From Icerya purchasi (taxonomy: Eukaryota > Arthropoda > Insecta > Hemiptera > Monophlebidae): 64,000 nt of DNA. Below, piece after piece: positions 11,300-22,462 of this stretch (its first letter is position 1; every line of letters starts with the position of its first letter). The notes under the pieces were generated by a model, which was given only the letters and a program-made list of their open reading frames with translations, had not been told where the DNA came from and ran no database searches. The stretch lies in the NCBI GenBank assembly GCA_039619475.1, contig CM077116.1, positions 252,140,440 through 252,204,439 on the forward strand, written 5' to 3'. The position numbers and the translations under genes were made by a program.

Positions 11300-11500
11300 T
11301 GTGGTAAATCTCTCTGTTATATTAATCACTGTTAATATGATTATTACCTTCTTTTCCCTTTTCTGCTCCTTCCTCCTAAAACTTAACATCTACACCCAAT
11401 TTGAAATCTGACGTTCTGTCAATGCTGGTAGAACAGTTTGTACACTGATCGAGGTGCTTGCATAAACTGCCACTAGGAGCGCATTAAAATCATTAAAGAT
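11300..11500 (-). repeat. Dispersed repeat X, copy 2 (uninterrupted)
   Basis: On the minus strand this copy runs from GCGCTCCTAGTGGCAG through GTACAAACTGTTCTACC and CAGATTTCAAATTGGG to the TTAAGTTTTAGGAGG region. It matches copy 1 (1280-1323 plus 4186-4300) and copy 3 (17860-17936 plus 22574-22600). It lacks both transposons that interrupt those copies, so it serves as a paralogous empty site for each. Confidence 0.65.
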
Positions 11501-12205
11501 AAAGCTAAAAGTTTAAATGTTTCTGTCCATTATTGTTTTAAAGTATACAAATTAGAAATATTATATGAATATATTGAAGAATTTATTTAATAAATATTAT
11601 TTAAAATTTGACAGAAGTTTTTATGGCTACATAGAGGGTAAAGAAAATAATGAAAATTTCATTACAGACATGAAATGAATAGGAATTTCTTTTATTATGA
11701 GGACAAATGTATATTATAAAGATAACTTTTTTTTTTTTTTCATATTTTTGTATACATGCATATACAGCAGTAACTTTCAGAAAAATAAAACTATTTCGTT
11801 TAAGATTTTGAAACATATAGTTCTATACATACATATTTAATAAAATCATTGCATGAATTTCAATAAAACATTATAGCTAAGAAATATAGATTATTTTGCA
11901 CACTAGCTTAAATGTTTGCTATTGTATAAATGTACAAAATTTATAATGAAATTTGTTTAGGTAAAAGTTGATTGCGCTTTTAAACAATTTACTAACACTA
12001 TAACTTGTAGGGCAGTAATACCTATCCACTTATGTACACATTTATCAAAAAATTATTTTTACTCTGTACATACATACATAATTATTTTCTAAATCTTTTT
12101 CTGAATTTCTACTGAATAATATAACTATAAATTTTCAAATTTAATGTGTCAAATGTTTATTACTTTCACTATCTGAAAATTAATAATAATTAAAATTTTT
12201 CTTTT
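11501..12205. other. AT-rich stretch, nothing recognised
   Basis: No supported coding, RNA or repeat feature beyond short homopolymer runs. A 71-codon minus-strand frame here has low-complexity composition and no recognisable motif. Confidence 0.5.
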
Positions 12206-12480
12206 AAACTTCCTATTCATCATCATCTTCAGCTATTTTCAATCCACTGCTGGATGTAGTTCTCTCAAATTTCCTTTAATTTTTTCTTGTCTGCCGCTTT
12301 GCTCGTCCAGTCCATTTGGAACTTATTTATATCGTCCACCCAATGTGTTAACGGTCTTCCTCTTTTATGTGTTCCATTTGGTACCCATATTGTCACTATA
12401 TTTTCAAGGAGTTCTGGATGTCTTGTGAGATGACCAGCCCATCTCCATTTTGATTTTTTAATTCTAGTATACAATCTTCA
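12206..12480 (-). mobile_element. LINE 3'-terminal fragment
   Basis: The minus strand encodes KWRWAGHLTRHPELLE...GRPLTHWVDDI, the C-terminal tail shared by many insect LINE polymerases, and ends shortly after a Lys-rich stretch. The 3' flank contains CATCTTCAGC and CCACTGCTGGATG, typical of such 3' UTRs. Nothing of the RT core is present. Confidence 0.7.
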
Positions 12481-13697
12481 GGTGAAAGCGTTCTACAGTT
12501 GTACAAAGGCAATGTTAACTTTACATTACCATTGTTCAGTTTTCTCTTATTATTTTTTCCACAATCTGTAGTTGTGATTACCTCTAATTTATTTCCTATT
12601 GGGTTCTGCATATTTAAAAACATATAGATATATTAAATTTTCAGTTATTTTTTCATAGTGATTATAATTATTTCTACTATTGTAAAGATAAACATACTAC
12701 TTGATTTCTGTATTTTTAATATAAAAGTATACTAACTTCTTGCAGTTTTTTAAATATAAGTAAGATCTATTACAGAAAAAAGTAGAATTGGTTGAGACAA
12801 TGTTATAATAATCAAGTTACATGGACTCTTTTCTCATCATTTCAGTCTTGAAAATTTAAAATTAATAGTCGTTTAGTCTACAACTTAAATAAAAAGGTTT
12901 GTGCAATATAAATTTTGAATAGAATATTTTTTATAATTGTAAAGATTTCGATTTGGAAATTTTTAAGAAATTTTCACTATAAGGCGATTCATAATAAAAA
13001 ATAACGAATGCAATATCACCGATTTTTTTTTTTTGATATTTTATTTATAATATAAAAATAATTAAAACGTTCTGCGATATATATAATGTTTCTTTAATTT
13101 TATAATAGGAAATATCATACAAAAAAAGAATCCTCACATTAAATATTTAATACATTATGGACGTATATTTATTATTAGAAACCTGTGTTATGCTTTACTT
13201 TAAACTGGCTTAATTTTAATGCTTAGATCATAAATTATTTTTAAAGAAAACTAATCAGAGTTGACATTAAAGTACTGATTTTTTGAAACACTCATTTTCT
13301 TTGGTTTCAAGAAAATATTTAGAATGTTCTCATGGTCCAGGACGATATAAAAATTCAACATTGAAATACATAGTACATTTATTTACAATTCTAGTAATAT
13401 ATATACTTACCTAAAGGTTGAATGCATTATTTTGATTAAAAAATTTATTATTTTAACATGGTGATCATTCTTTTACACGAAAAAAGAGGTTTTGTATACA
13501 GTTATCGATAAAAAATTATTGAGACTAGAATGTATTTAACGATCATAGTCTACTCGAAGTATACGATTGATGAATACAATGTTAATGGTTCATTACAACA
13601 AACTAAAGTACATGTTATAATAGATTACACAGTCTAATAATAAAATGCATCTTAACAATCAAATATAGCTTTTTAAATTAAAATTGATATTTTTTAG
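12481..13697. other. AT-rich stretch, nothing recognised
   Basis: No supported gene. It lies upstream of the CARF-like exon and could be intron of that former gene, but no further exon is visible. Confidence 0.4.
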
Positions 13698-13805
13698 GTT
13701 TTAAAAGAAGTTAAACAAAAATTACCAATGAATGAAGATACACCAACAGTAATAAGAACATATTTAAAAATTCCTCTAAACCATAACCACTCTATTAGTA
13801 AATGG

Positions 13806-15290
13806 CAGTGGCGGCTCGTGACAAGTAAATCTGGGGGGCTCTAATGTAAAATTACAATAATTTAAAAAGTGTAATGACATAAACTTATCTTGCTTTTTTG
13901 TCTACATTTTAAACTAAATAAAACTGGTTTAATGCATTCAAGTTCTGATTTAATTAAAAATAAGATGTGAATGCATTTTGTATTTAGATTGAAATTTATT
14001 AAATAATATTTTCTAATCTTTTCCTTATATAATGTACAATCCTTTGCGTTGAGTAAGTTTCACTGTTGACGTGTCCACAAAAAAAAAAAAAAAAAAAAAT
14101 TACATGTGGCATAATTTTGTGAAATAAGGTAAGCCAAAATATAAAATCCGGGACTTCTAAGGTTCTTCGTAAACTATATATATGCTTCCTTGCATGTAAT
14201 ATTTTTATTACATTTTTCTTCTAGTTCTTCGAAATATTCTATTAATTTTTCTCGATTTTCGAAAACAATATTCACTGTACGCATATTATAGTTCCAACGT
14301 GTATTCTAGGTAATTTACGATTTACAATTTCTTGCAGTAGATCACATCTATGAGCAGAATTTGAAAAAAAGCTTGCTACAGCGGACAAATTTGAAAAAAA
14401 GATTTTAATTTTAGAATCCTGGCTTGTTGCTTTTTGCATAATTAAATTCAACTGGTGCGCATAACAATGAATAAAATGACAGTATTTATATTTTTGTTTT
14501 ATCTTCGCCTATACGCCATTTGTAGAATCGCTCATTATGCTCCATCGTAAGTTTAAGTAATTAGCTTAAAAGGTTAGTCTCTCCAATTAATTTATCTAAT
14601 TCAGTTTCTAAAATGTTGAACTTTTGAAAAATCACCGTGTAAAGCAAGTGTCGACAAAAAGCAGTGCTTCTTGCATTCAAAAGTAACAAAATCCAGATCG
14701 CAAAATGTATTATTTAAAGAAGAAAAGCAAGGATAGAAATAGAACAAAAAAAGCAGCAAATTAAAACAGTGTGCTTCACCGGATAAACGGACGACGCAGC
14801 GCGCGACGCGGATGTATTGTTAAAACCGGCTATAATCACATATAAAATTGACGAGGGCTCACTTTTCGAGAGCCCTCAGACGCCTTTAAGTTACGCTCGG
14901 GAAACTTCGGCTTTATTCGTTTTTCGTGTGTATTTTATATGCGGCTTGGAGGCTCAAATATTCTGAGCCCACGTACTATATTATTGGTTGTTAATATCAT
15001 GTGATCAAAAAATCAGCTGTTAACGACCTTGACAGTATACTACACTACGAGTAGATCGTACAGTTCCAGCGCAGTAAGCATGAACCCGACAACTGTTATC
15101 GGATGTTTCAGCTGTCGCAAAATGCTTATTTTGCAATTATTTTTAAAATGCACTCTTGCAAAAAAAATTATTTTGAAATAAAAAATTCGTAACACTGATT
15201 TTTTTTCTTGAAGTAATTAAATATTATGTATTTTTTGAAAACACACAGGGAGGCTCGCGCCCTTGAGCCCCCTAGGACGAGCCGCCCCTG
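13806..15290. mobile_element. hAT element inserted in the CARF-like exon
   Basis: The termini are CAGTGGCGGCTCGT at the left and CAGGGGCGGCTCGT as the reverse complement at the right. Both are followed within about 25 bases by GGGGGCTC. The flanking 8-mers are GTAAATGG (13798-13805) and GTCAATGG (15291-15298), one mismatch. Removing the element and one 8-mer joins the two halves of the exon in frame. The interior contains a minus-strand hAT transposase remnant and an A-run near 14080. Confidence 0.85.
14230..14560 (-). pseudogene. hAT transposase remnant
   Basis: The minus strand encodes FHCYAHQLNLIMQKA, followed by FFSNLSAVASFFSNSAHR and, after frame disruption, a VFENREKLIEYFEELEEK-like segment. 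HC.AH.LNL and the FF..SP.R motif are hallmarks of ZMYM1/DUF4371-group hAT transposases, which excise and insert the element. No start, full catalytic triad or C-terminal dimerisation region survives. Stops and shifts are frequent. It lies inside the 13.8-15.3 kb element and is presumably its decayed gene. Confidence 0.7.
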
Positions 15291-15720
15291 GTCAATGGGC
15301 ATTTATCCAATGTTTACATCCATTTTTGGCGGAAGAAATAAGGAAATTGGTAGAAAAAAATTTCTTATCAACAAAATACATTCAACTACATTCGACGGAA
15401 TTTGTGAATCAAATGTTTCAGGACCAACAGTTTAAGCCCAAACTACTTAATTCTTGTTATTTTCCGTCAGATAAAATTATCCGGTATTATGTATGTATAT
15501 AGAAATTTATTTAATATAAAAAAACATAAAATAGATCAAGAAGCTTTAATTTTTTACATTGTTCAAAGAAAAATATTAGGTTCTAAAGAAACAATGGTTT
15601 TTTGAACCATATAAAAAATAAGCACCGTCAGTTACATTACTTTTATATTACCAAACGGAATGGCAAAAAGGATTAATAAAAAGATACAAAAATAATATTT
15701 GTTTACTTACTGTAACATAA

Positions 15721-16179
15721 AACATACATTTTCATATCTAAAATGAAATTGTTATTCCTAAATAGTTTGTAATTTTTTTTTGTTCTACAGAAAAATTTTG
15801 AAAAATAAAAGCAAAATAAGCCATTAGTACGCGATTTACATTTGAGAGAAAGTTGTTTTTTCCCTTTCTTAATGCTATTTGAATTATAGTTGGTGTCAGT
15901 TAAAACTGTAGGAACCAAAAATATTTATTATATTAATCGGATTTTTTATTGAATCTCACTTAATAGAATTTTTTTACAAAAATTAATATTGTATACAGTT
16001 ACACAAGTTTTGAAATGAAGCGTATAAATAAAGTTATGATATTTATTATAAACTCTTACATAATTACAGGATGCATTGTTCTATTTTTTACAAAATAAAA
16101 AACAATTATTTTCTTCTGCATATTGTTTCGTATTGATTTGCTATTTTTAACAAGTTGCTCCAATTGATTTAAATTGTTT
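15721..16179. other. AT-rich stretch, nothing recognised
   Basis: No supported feature. The first bases may continue the decayed CARF-like sequence (an ACATA.AAAACATAC segment where the family has its ATYKTT motif). Confidence 0.4.
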
Positions 16180-16183
16180 TTAA

Positions 16184-17210
16184 CCCGCCAGTACTCGCTG
16201 CGTGAGATTTTCTTTCACATGTCTGGATGAAACGGTGTTACTTAGGGTACACGCAGGCGGGAAAGTTGGGGTCTTGTATAGCTGGAAGGGAAGAACACCG
16301 CTAGCCAAAGGGCACCCGATAGTCAAAGTCAGTCACCTCTAGGCTTCGGAAGAAGGTATTTGTTTTCATTAGTACTAAGTTGTGAGAAAAACTCTCACAC
16401 GCGAGTGCTCCAGTTTCAATTTTTTCAGTGTCTGTAAAACTTTTTTATGGGCATGTGGGGTATCATTTTCCATGTAATTTTGCATGATAAATCGATTGAT
16501 ATAAGTCTCTTGGGCGCGCGAGTACATGCCGGTGACTATGGGTGTAAGAGTTCGGTTTTTCAGTGTTTTTCAGAATATAGGCATGTGGGGTATCGTTTTT
16601 TATGTAATTTCGGACGCTGAATCGACTACAATTTATTATGATATTGTTTAATTAACGTGATAAAATAAAAATTAGAAATGTAATAAGTTGATTATCTTAA
16701 AGTTAAAAAATCAATATTGTATGCGGATTGACATATTTCAATAAAGATTCTTCGAAGAAAAAGCTGAATAAAAGTCAGGTCGTTAAGGTGTACAGTTCCA
16801 GACGATAAAAACTAAAGGACGTGAGTATATATATATCGTTCTTCGATTTTCGGAGAATAGAGTAGCGAATTGATCAAGATATTAGATGGTTTTTCAAGCG
16901 TTTCAAAGTATTAATGTGAACGATAAATAATAAAATTTATATTAATATACATAGACTATTGCGTTTCTAAGTATACCTACCGGTACCAATTGAAAAAATT
17001 AACCAAAAATGGTCTTTAAAGCCTTAATTTTTAGAAGTTGGAGTGTAAAAGTATAGTGAAAAAGTAAAAGAAGAGAATGATGAATGAACAGACAATTATT
17101 TTCAACCAGACTGTTCAAAAACTGGGTAAAATTTACACAGAAATCCTATGTGAGAGAAAATCTCACGCGCGAATACTGGCGTCCTGCTATGCCTAGCGAG
17201 TACTGGCGGG
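16184..17210. mobile_element. TTAA-flanked, piggyBac-like non-autonomous element
   Basis: TTAA lies at both ends (16180-16183 and 17211-17214). The first 16 bases, CCCGCCAGTACTCGCT, are exactly inverted at the right end. The match then resumes as GCGTGAGATTTTCT.TCACAT after an extra ~26 bases on the right side that include a second GCCAGTATTCGC. No transposase is encoded. TTAA duplication and C-rich ends fit piggyBac, though Kolobok-type elements also use TTAA. Confidence 0.7.
16417..16626 (+). repeat. Internal direct repeat of the TTAA element
   Basis: Two copies, about 16417-16496 and 16550-16626, share TTCAGTGT, GGCATGTGGGGTATC and ATGTAATTT in the same order. They are subterminal repeats of the kind seen in TTAA-type elements. 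Confidence 0.6.
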
Positions 17211-17214
17211 TTAA

Positions 17215-17859
17215 AAACCTTAGCATTCAGATCAGCACCAAAAATCGACAAATCTTTATTAACATAAAAAAAAAGTTTCCATTACGTTTGGCACATTTAT
17301 ATGTCATAATCTTACTGTTTGCTCCTTTCTTTTTCGTTTTCCTTACTGTTATTCACTTGACGTTTTGTTATACAATTATTACACGATTTCGTTATTGATT
17401 AAAGCAGCATTCTTCATAATATTTTTTCATTAAAATTAAAGTATTCATTTAGCATCACAATTGCCAGGTTATCAATTCAATCTCTTAAAAAATATAAATT
17501 CTGTTTCTGTTTCACAAAACATTAAATTTTCGCATTGACGAACTTTGTTTATTTTCGCTTTTACATTATCAGAATAAAATACACATAAATATACAGATTT
17601 AATTCTAGACCAAATTCGTATTTCGTATTAATCGGTTGCTTTTCATATGAAATGGTTTACACTGTATTTTATTTTTTAAAATAACCGTTCAACATTAACC
17701 GTTTAAAATTTATAAATAATAACATACTTTAACAAATTCTGAATGTTACATTTTTATATACTTACCGGATAATATACGCAACAAAATGCAAACATAAATA
17801 AGAGTTTTAAGTTTCAAAACTGCTCATCTGGGATGCTGTTCCCCGTGAATAAGAAAATT
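17215..17859. other. AT-rich stretch, nothing recognised
   Basis: No supported feature between the TTAA element and repeat X copy 3. Confidence 0.4.
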
Positions 17860-17936
17860 AGCTTTCCATTTTTTAATTAGCGATTTTGATGCGCTCCTAG
17901 TGACAATTTACATAAGTACGCAACTGATGTACAAAC
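17860..17936 (+). repeat. Dispersed repeat X, copy 3 left part
   Basis: GATGCGCTCCTAGTGACA and the following bases up to GTACAAAC match the minus strand of 11430-11505. The copy is cut at GTACAAAC by the P-like element and resumes at 22574. Confidence 0.6.
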
Positions 17937-18306
17937 CGTAGTCGTAGCCTTTGTTAATAGAAAGCCAGCCGTGCTGTAGTTAAAATTGGCAACATAGCGA
18001 GAAGGCCTACTAGCCGGCTAATATTCATGATGTTTACTTATTGTAAAGTGTTGCTATTAAACAGCTATAGTTTCGGGTTTTGAGTTTTGCTTCATTTTTT
18101 TTCGTTATTAAACGGTATTTATAATTTTACAAAATAAAATTCGCGTTTTGTTCGTATTAATAATATAATGGTGGTTGTTTTTAAAAATTATCCGGTTTTG
18201 TTAAATTTTAAAATTAAGTGTAAATGTATAATATAAGAAAAATGCTTTTATAATTTAGTTATTTTAAGTTTTTTTACTATTTTACTTAGTAGTTTTTTTC
18301 TTTTGT

Positions 18307-20613
18307 GTGAAAAAGCCTAATAAATGTTGTGCTTCTGGGTGTAAGAGTAATTATACTTCATTTTTAAAAGATTCGGACAATAAAGCGGTCTTCTTCTCGT
18401 GCTACCCGATTCCGGTATTGCTTAATCATTATGTATGGATGGATTATCTGCTGAAATTGATTACGATCTTTTGCTATTCTGACTAGATCTTCTGTTCTCT
18501 TAATTCCGGTCAATTTTTTTATATTATCTATCCAAGCGGTATTTCTTCTTCCCGGATTTCTTCTTCCTTCTATCATGCCCATTATTATTGTCTGTAGTAA
18601 CTTGTATTTTTCCCTTCTCATGAAGTGTCCAAAAAGTTTTATCTTCCTTCTTTTTACTATTGTCATTAATATTCGGTCAGTTCCCATTAGTTCAAGTACT
18701 TTCTCATTTTTTAACTTTTTCGTCCACACGGTATTTTCCACATTCTTCTGTAGCACCACATCTCGAATTATGATATACGCTTCCTCATATTTTCCTTTAT
18801 GGTCCATGTCTCGCTTCCATACAGTAGCACTGACCACACGTAACATTGCAATATCTTGTTCTTGATCCTTAGGCTTAACTTCCTATCGCAAAGGGTGTTT
18901 TTTAATTTCATAAATGTGTTTCTGACCATCTCTATACGAGTACGTATTTCCATATCAGAATCATTACTTTGTGTTATCCAGCTACTTAAATATTTATATT
19001 TTTCCGTTCGTTCAATTTCTTCGCTATCCAAAAATAATTTTTCATTTAGATTAGGTTGTCTTGCAACAACCATGAATTTTGTTTTTTTAGTATTTATACT
19101 GACTCTTTTCTTCTTGCTTTCTACTGCAACTATGTCTAGTAGACTTTGTAGGTCTGTTACATTTTCCGCCAGTAGTTCAGTATCGTCAGCAAAGTGAATC
19201 ACTGAAATTCTTTTGCCTGCAATTTTTATCTCTTCACTACGTTCATCTAAAGCTTGAGCAAAAATTGCCTCAGAATACAGATTGAATAGTACTGGCGACA
19301 ATACGCATCCTTGCCTAACCCCTCGTTTTATTGGTATTTGATCTGTTAATTGCTCATCTATTAATATTCTTGCATGTTGTTTTTCATAAAGCGTTTGTAT
19401 AATATTAATATCCGACTGTTAGAGATACCTATATCTTTTAATGTTTTTATTAATTCCGTGTGCCGTACTTTGTCGAAAGCTTTTCAAATAGTCTATAAAA
19501 CAAATGTATACTGATTTTCCGAACTCCAGTTGTCTTTGGATTAATGTTTTCATACAAAATAACGCTTCTCTTGTACCCATTCCGTTACGGAAACCGAACT
19601 GGTTCCATTTCATGTTTTCTTCACATATTTTAATTATGCGCCGATGAATTACACGCAGAAATATTTTTAGAACGTGGCTCATTAGACTAATTAATCTATA
19701 TTCATCACATCTATATGCATTTGTTGTTTTTAGTATGGTAATGAACCTTGATTCTAGCCAATCTTCCGGTATTTTCTCATTTTTATAGATTGTATTGAAG
19801 AAGCCAGTAACTTTCTTGATTTCCATGGGACCCAACATTTTTAATATCTCTATTGGCACCCCATCAGGTCCTACCGCCTTCCGCACTTTAGCTTGCTTGA
19901 TTGCCATAAAGCGGTAAGTGTTTTTAAATTTCCAAAAGACGCTGCTCTTAAATTATTACGGATAAAAGCAATTCCTAGAGAGAATTTTACGCCATCAAAT
20001 TTTAGCGTGGTTTGTAAACTACATTTCACTTCATCCGATATTATTTATGATAAACATTTACAACCTGATGGCACTTATGAACAGCTTGCTTTAAACAAGC
20101 CACGGTTAAGAAATGATGCTATCCGAAGTATTTTTCCGAACTTGCTTTCTTATTTATCCAAAGAAAAATGTTCGCAATATCTCACTATTACTAGACAGAA
20201 TAAAGGTACTTTCATTCACAACCAATATTTCGATACTTTGCGAAACGGGTTATCAATTGCAAGTGATTTGGTAATGCCTATTTTAGTCCATATGTGTTCA
20301 CTTTTAGAATTTATTTTAAACAATAAGACATGTTTAGATAAATTTTTACACGTACACAACAGAAAACACTTTTTTGTAAATTAACGATGCATATAGTTTT
20401 GAAAATGAACACATTTATTCCGAGTTTTTAGAAACTTGTACTAATTGTGAAACTCCCTATTCATCATTACTTCATAAACTGTGTTCCATTTTTGCAAACA
20501 CTTCTATAAATAATTATTGTAAAAAAACCAATGTGACTCAAAAAGCAGCGTCTACTGGTGATGGTGCTATATTGAAAACTTTAAAAATACGGAAATCGAG
20601 TACGTTTAAATAA
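18307..20613 (+). pseudogene. THAP-domain gene, split by a LINE
   Basis: The first part (18307-18389) gives KKPNKCCASGCKSNYTSF. After the LINE, one copy of the 10-bp duplication rejoins it in frame with AVSVFKFPKDAAL, then AIPRENFTPSNFSVVCKLHF and an IFPN motif. That is the THAP zinc finger: paired Cys near the start, C-x2-H about 45 residues later, Pro and Phe of the core. THAP domains bind DNA and form the N-terminus of P transposases. Downstream codons continue to about 20382, where a stop and a change of frame occur. A coherent frame (NDAYSFENEHIY...) then runs to TAA at 20611-20613. No ATG precedes the first lysine, where a GTG stands, so the start is lost or spliced. The GTPase-like and catalytic parts of P transposase are absent. 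Confidence 0.7.
18390..19905 (-). mobile_element. 5'-truncated LINE inserted in the THAP exon
   Basis: ATAAAGCGGT is duplicated at both sides (18380-18389 and 19906-19915). On the minus strand the RT begins within KAVGPDGVPIEILK and carries SLMSHVLKIFLRV, FGFRNGMGTREALF, CFIDYLKSF, an SPVLFNLYSE segment and the catalytic FADDTELLA. It ends with a GHFMRREKY...GRRN.AWIDNI tail. A break near 19.4 kb separates the first frame (19907-19419) from the second (19301-18768). The last frame is 18846-18364, whose stop lies just beyond the insertion. The endonuclease is absent. No poly(A) run is visible at the 3' junction. Confidence 0.85.
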
Positions 20614-20833
20614 TTAAGTAATATCTGCTGGAACTGATCAATTCTATTACAGGTATATTTAATATTTCTTAATTTTTAAGCATATTTTATCTGTATATCA
20701 TGACTATTCTCAGTGCCACTTAAATTTTTATGCATAAATAAATATATATAATGTATACGAATAAATAATTGTAACTTTATCTAAGAAAGATGTTTTGATT
20801 TCAATTGAAGGCTGTATACTAACCGGCCTTCTA

Positions 20834-22462
20834 TGTTGTAGAACACAAAAAAATAAAAGACCCGTGTTTTTTTATATCTGCTAATAAACATATTAAGGGG
20901 GTGAAAACTACCCCCAAAGTTTGCCAAAAAAAATCGTTTTTTCTAAATATCTCGACTAATACTTAATATTTTTTGGTAAAACAAAATGGAGATTACTCCT
21001 TTCGGAAAAGCAAGTAATTCATGATGATCTGAACAATAAGGGATGCATCCCCTATTTTATAGGGGTTGAAACCCCATATTTAATTCATTATTTTGGTGAT
21101 ACAAAAATAGTAAAAAATCTAAAAAAAATGTTCAACTAATAAAATGATAAAATGAAGTTGACCTATTTCGGTATTTTCGTTAATTTCACCCCTAAAATGG
21201 TAAACTACCCCTAACACAGAAAAACCGAAAATAGGAATTTCAAGCGATCAGATTTTGTATTCAATTCGGATGCAGGGTTTTCAACGTCGCTGATTACGAA
21301 TTTGATATCATTTTTTTTTTTTTTTTTTAGTATATATATTTAATAAAGTTACAAAATAGAAAATTAATACGAACATTTATAATTTAAATATAAAGGAGTA
21401 TAGAAATTATTTTTATTTTAGCTCATTGCAAGTATACATCATATTATCCAACGAAATTTCGACAGTAATGGTAATCTTCATAAAAGTGTTTAAAACACAC
21501 TGATTTTTTGCACCAACCACAACGTACAATAGCGACATTTGTGCATTCTTCTATTTCGCAATGCGTATTACAAGAATCACCGAAACTAAAATCTACAGGA
21601 TTTTCAAATTTTCCGGCCTTTCATTTACATAACCACTTTTGTACCAGGAATATTTAAAAGATATTCATATCTTGATGAAGACAATTGGTTGTGAACCAGT
21701 AATTGAAGTTTTATTATATTATTTTTAATATGTAAATTTAAATCGTAATTCATTAAAATTACGTCATCAGAAAATTTTCGAACATAACTTTTCCAAATTC
21801 GGAATCCAAAAACATCAAGTGGTTGAATTTTTCCCGTCGTTCCAGTAGGAATCTTCTTCAAGTTAACAATTTTATTGTCTGACATTGTTTTTTCTACAAC
21901 TTTTTGACAATGACCACTCCGAGAGTCAAGTAATAGTAAGGAGATATGACCTACATTTGGTAAAAATATTTTCTCTAACTTAATTTTAAAGTGATCTGCA
22001 AAGAAAAAATGTACTCTTTAACTAGTGTAAATTCGCAGAATAATATGAAAATTCTTGTAAAGTTACTTACTAGATGTCTGTGTTAGGGGTAGTTTACCAC
22101 TTTAGGGGTGAAATTAACGAAAATACCGAAATAGGTCAACTTCATTTTATCATTTTATTAGTTGAACATTTTTTTTAGATTTTTTACTATTTTTGTATCA
22201 CCAAAATAATGAATTAAATATGGGGTTTCAACCCCTATAAAATAGGGGATGCATCCCTTATTGTTCAGATCATCATGAATTACTTGCTTTTCCGAAAAGA
22301 GTAATCTCCATTTTGTTTTACCAAAAAATATTAAGTATTAGTCGAGATATTTAGAAAAAACGATTTTTTTGGCAAACTTTGGGGGTAGTTTTCACCCCCT
22401 TAATATGTTTATTAGCAGATATAAAAAAAACACGGGTCTTTTATTTTTTTGTGTCTACAACA
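20834..22462. mobile_element. DDE transposon with ~387-bp terminal inverted repeats
   Basis: Left arm 20834-21220 and right arm 22077-22462 are almost identical inverted copies. They begin TGTTGTAG and include AAGACCCGTG and GGGATGCATCCC. TA flanks both ends (20832-20833 and 22463-22464), as in Tc1/mariner/pogo insertions. Only the C-terminal half of a transposase remains between the arms. The very high arm identity points to a recent origin or arm-to-arm gene conversion. It is nested inside the P-like element. Confidence 0.85.
21425..22015 (-). pseudogene. C-terminal half of a pogo/Tc1-like DDE transposase
   Basis: Just downstream of a TTTTTCTTTGCAG splice-acceptor-like site the minus strand reads DHFKIKLEKIFLP. 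It continues LLLLDSRSGHC (second catalytic Asp), then IPTGTTGKIQPLDVFGFRIW (third catalytic Asp within QPLD). The main frame is 21885-21625. After a one-base shift near its end, a Cys/His-rich tail follows (CNTHCEIEEC, CGWCKKSVC) and stops near 21425. The DDE_1-type signature puts it in the Tc1/mariner-pogo group. The N-terminal DNA-binding domain and first Asp are missing, so this copy cannot make an active enzyme. The acceptor site suggests the parent gene was spliced. Confidence 0.75.

Larger units (their letters stand above)
13698..15720 (+). pseudogene. ALS2CR8/CARF-like (MULE-related) exon, split by a hAT insertion
   Basis: After an AG preceded by a T-rich tract, an open frame begins VLKEVKQKL and includes TYLKIPLNHNHSISKW. 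It is cut at 13805 by the hAT element and resumes exactly in frame at 15299 with AFIQCLHPFLAEEIRKLV. Next come EFVNQMF and CYFPSDKIIRYYV, then (after lesions) HKIDQEALIFYIVQRK and LLYYQTEWQKGLIKRYKNNI. The order HP..I..LV, yFPsdk.IryyV, LLY.QTEWQ resembles the calcium-responsive transcription factor domain family and MULE-type transposase-derived proteins. Lesions besides the insertion are a duplicated GTAT (15491-15498), an extra T near 15600, a TAA at 15619-15621, and decay after 15700. The family call rests on remembered motif patterns, so treat the name as tentative. That it was a protein-coding exon is well supported. Confidence 0.6.

Noticed and set aside
18575..19197. Plus-strand open frames at 18575-18865 and 18856-19197
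   Set aside because: Antisense to the LINE reverse transcriptase, Ser/Phe/Leu-rich, no domain.
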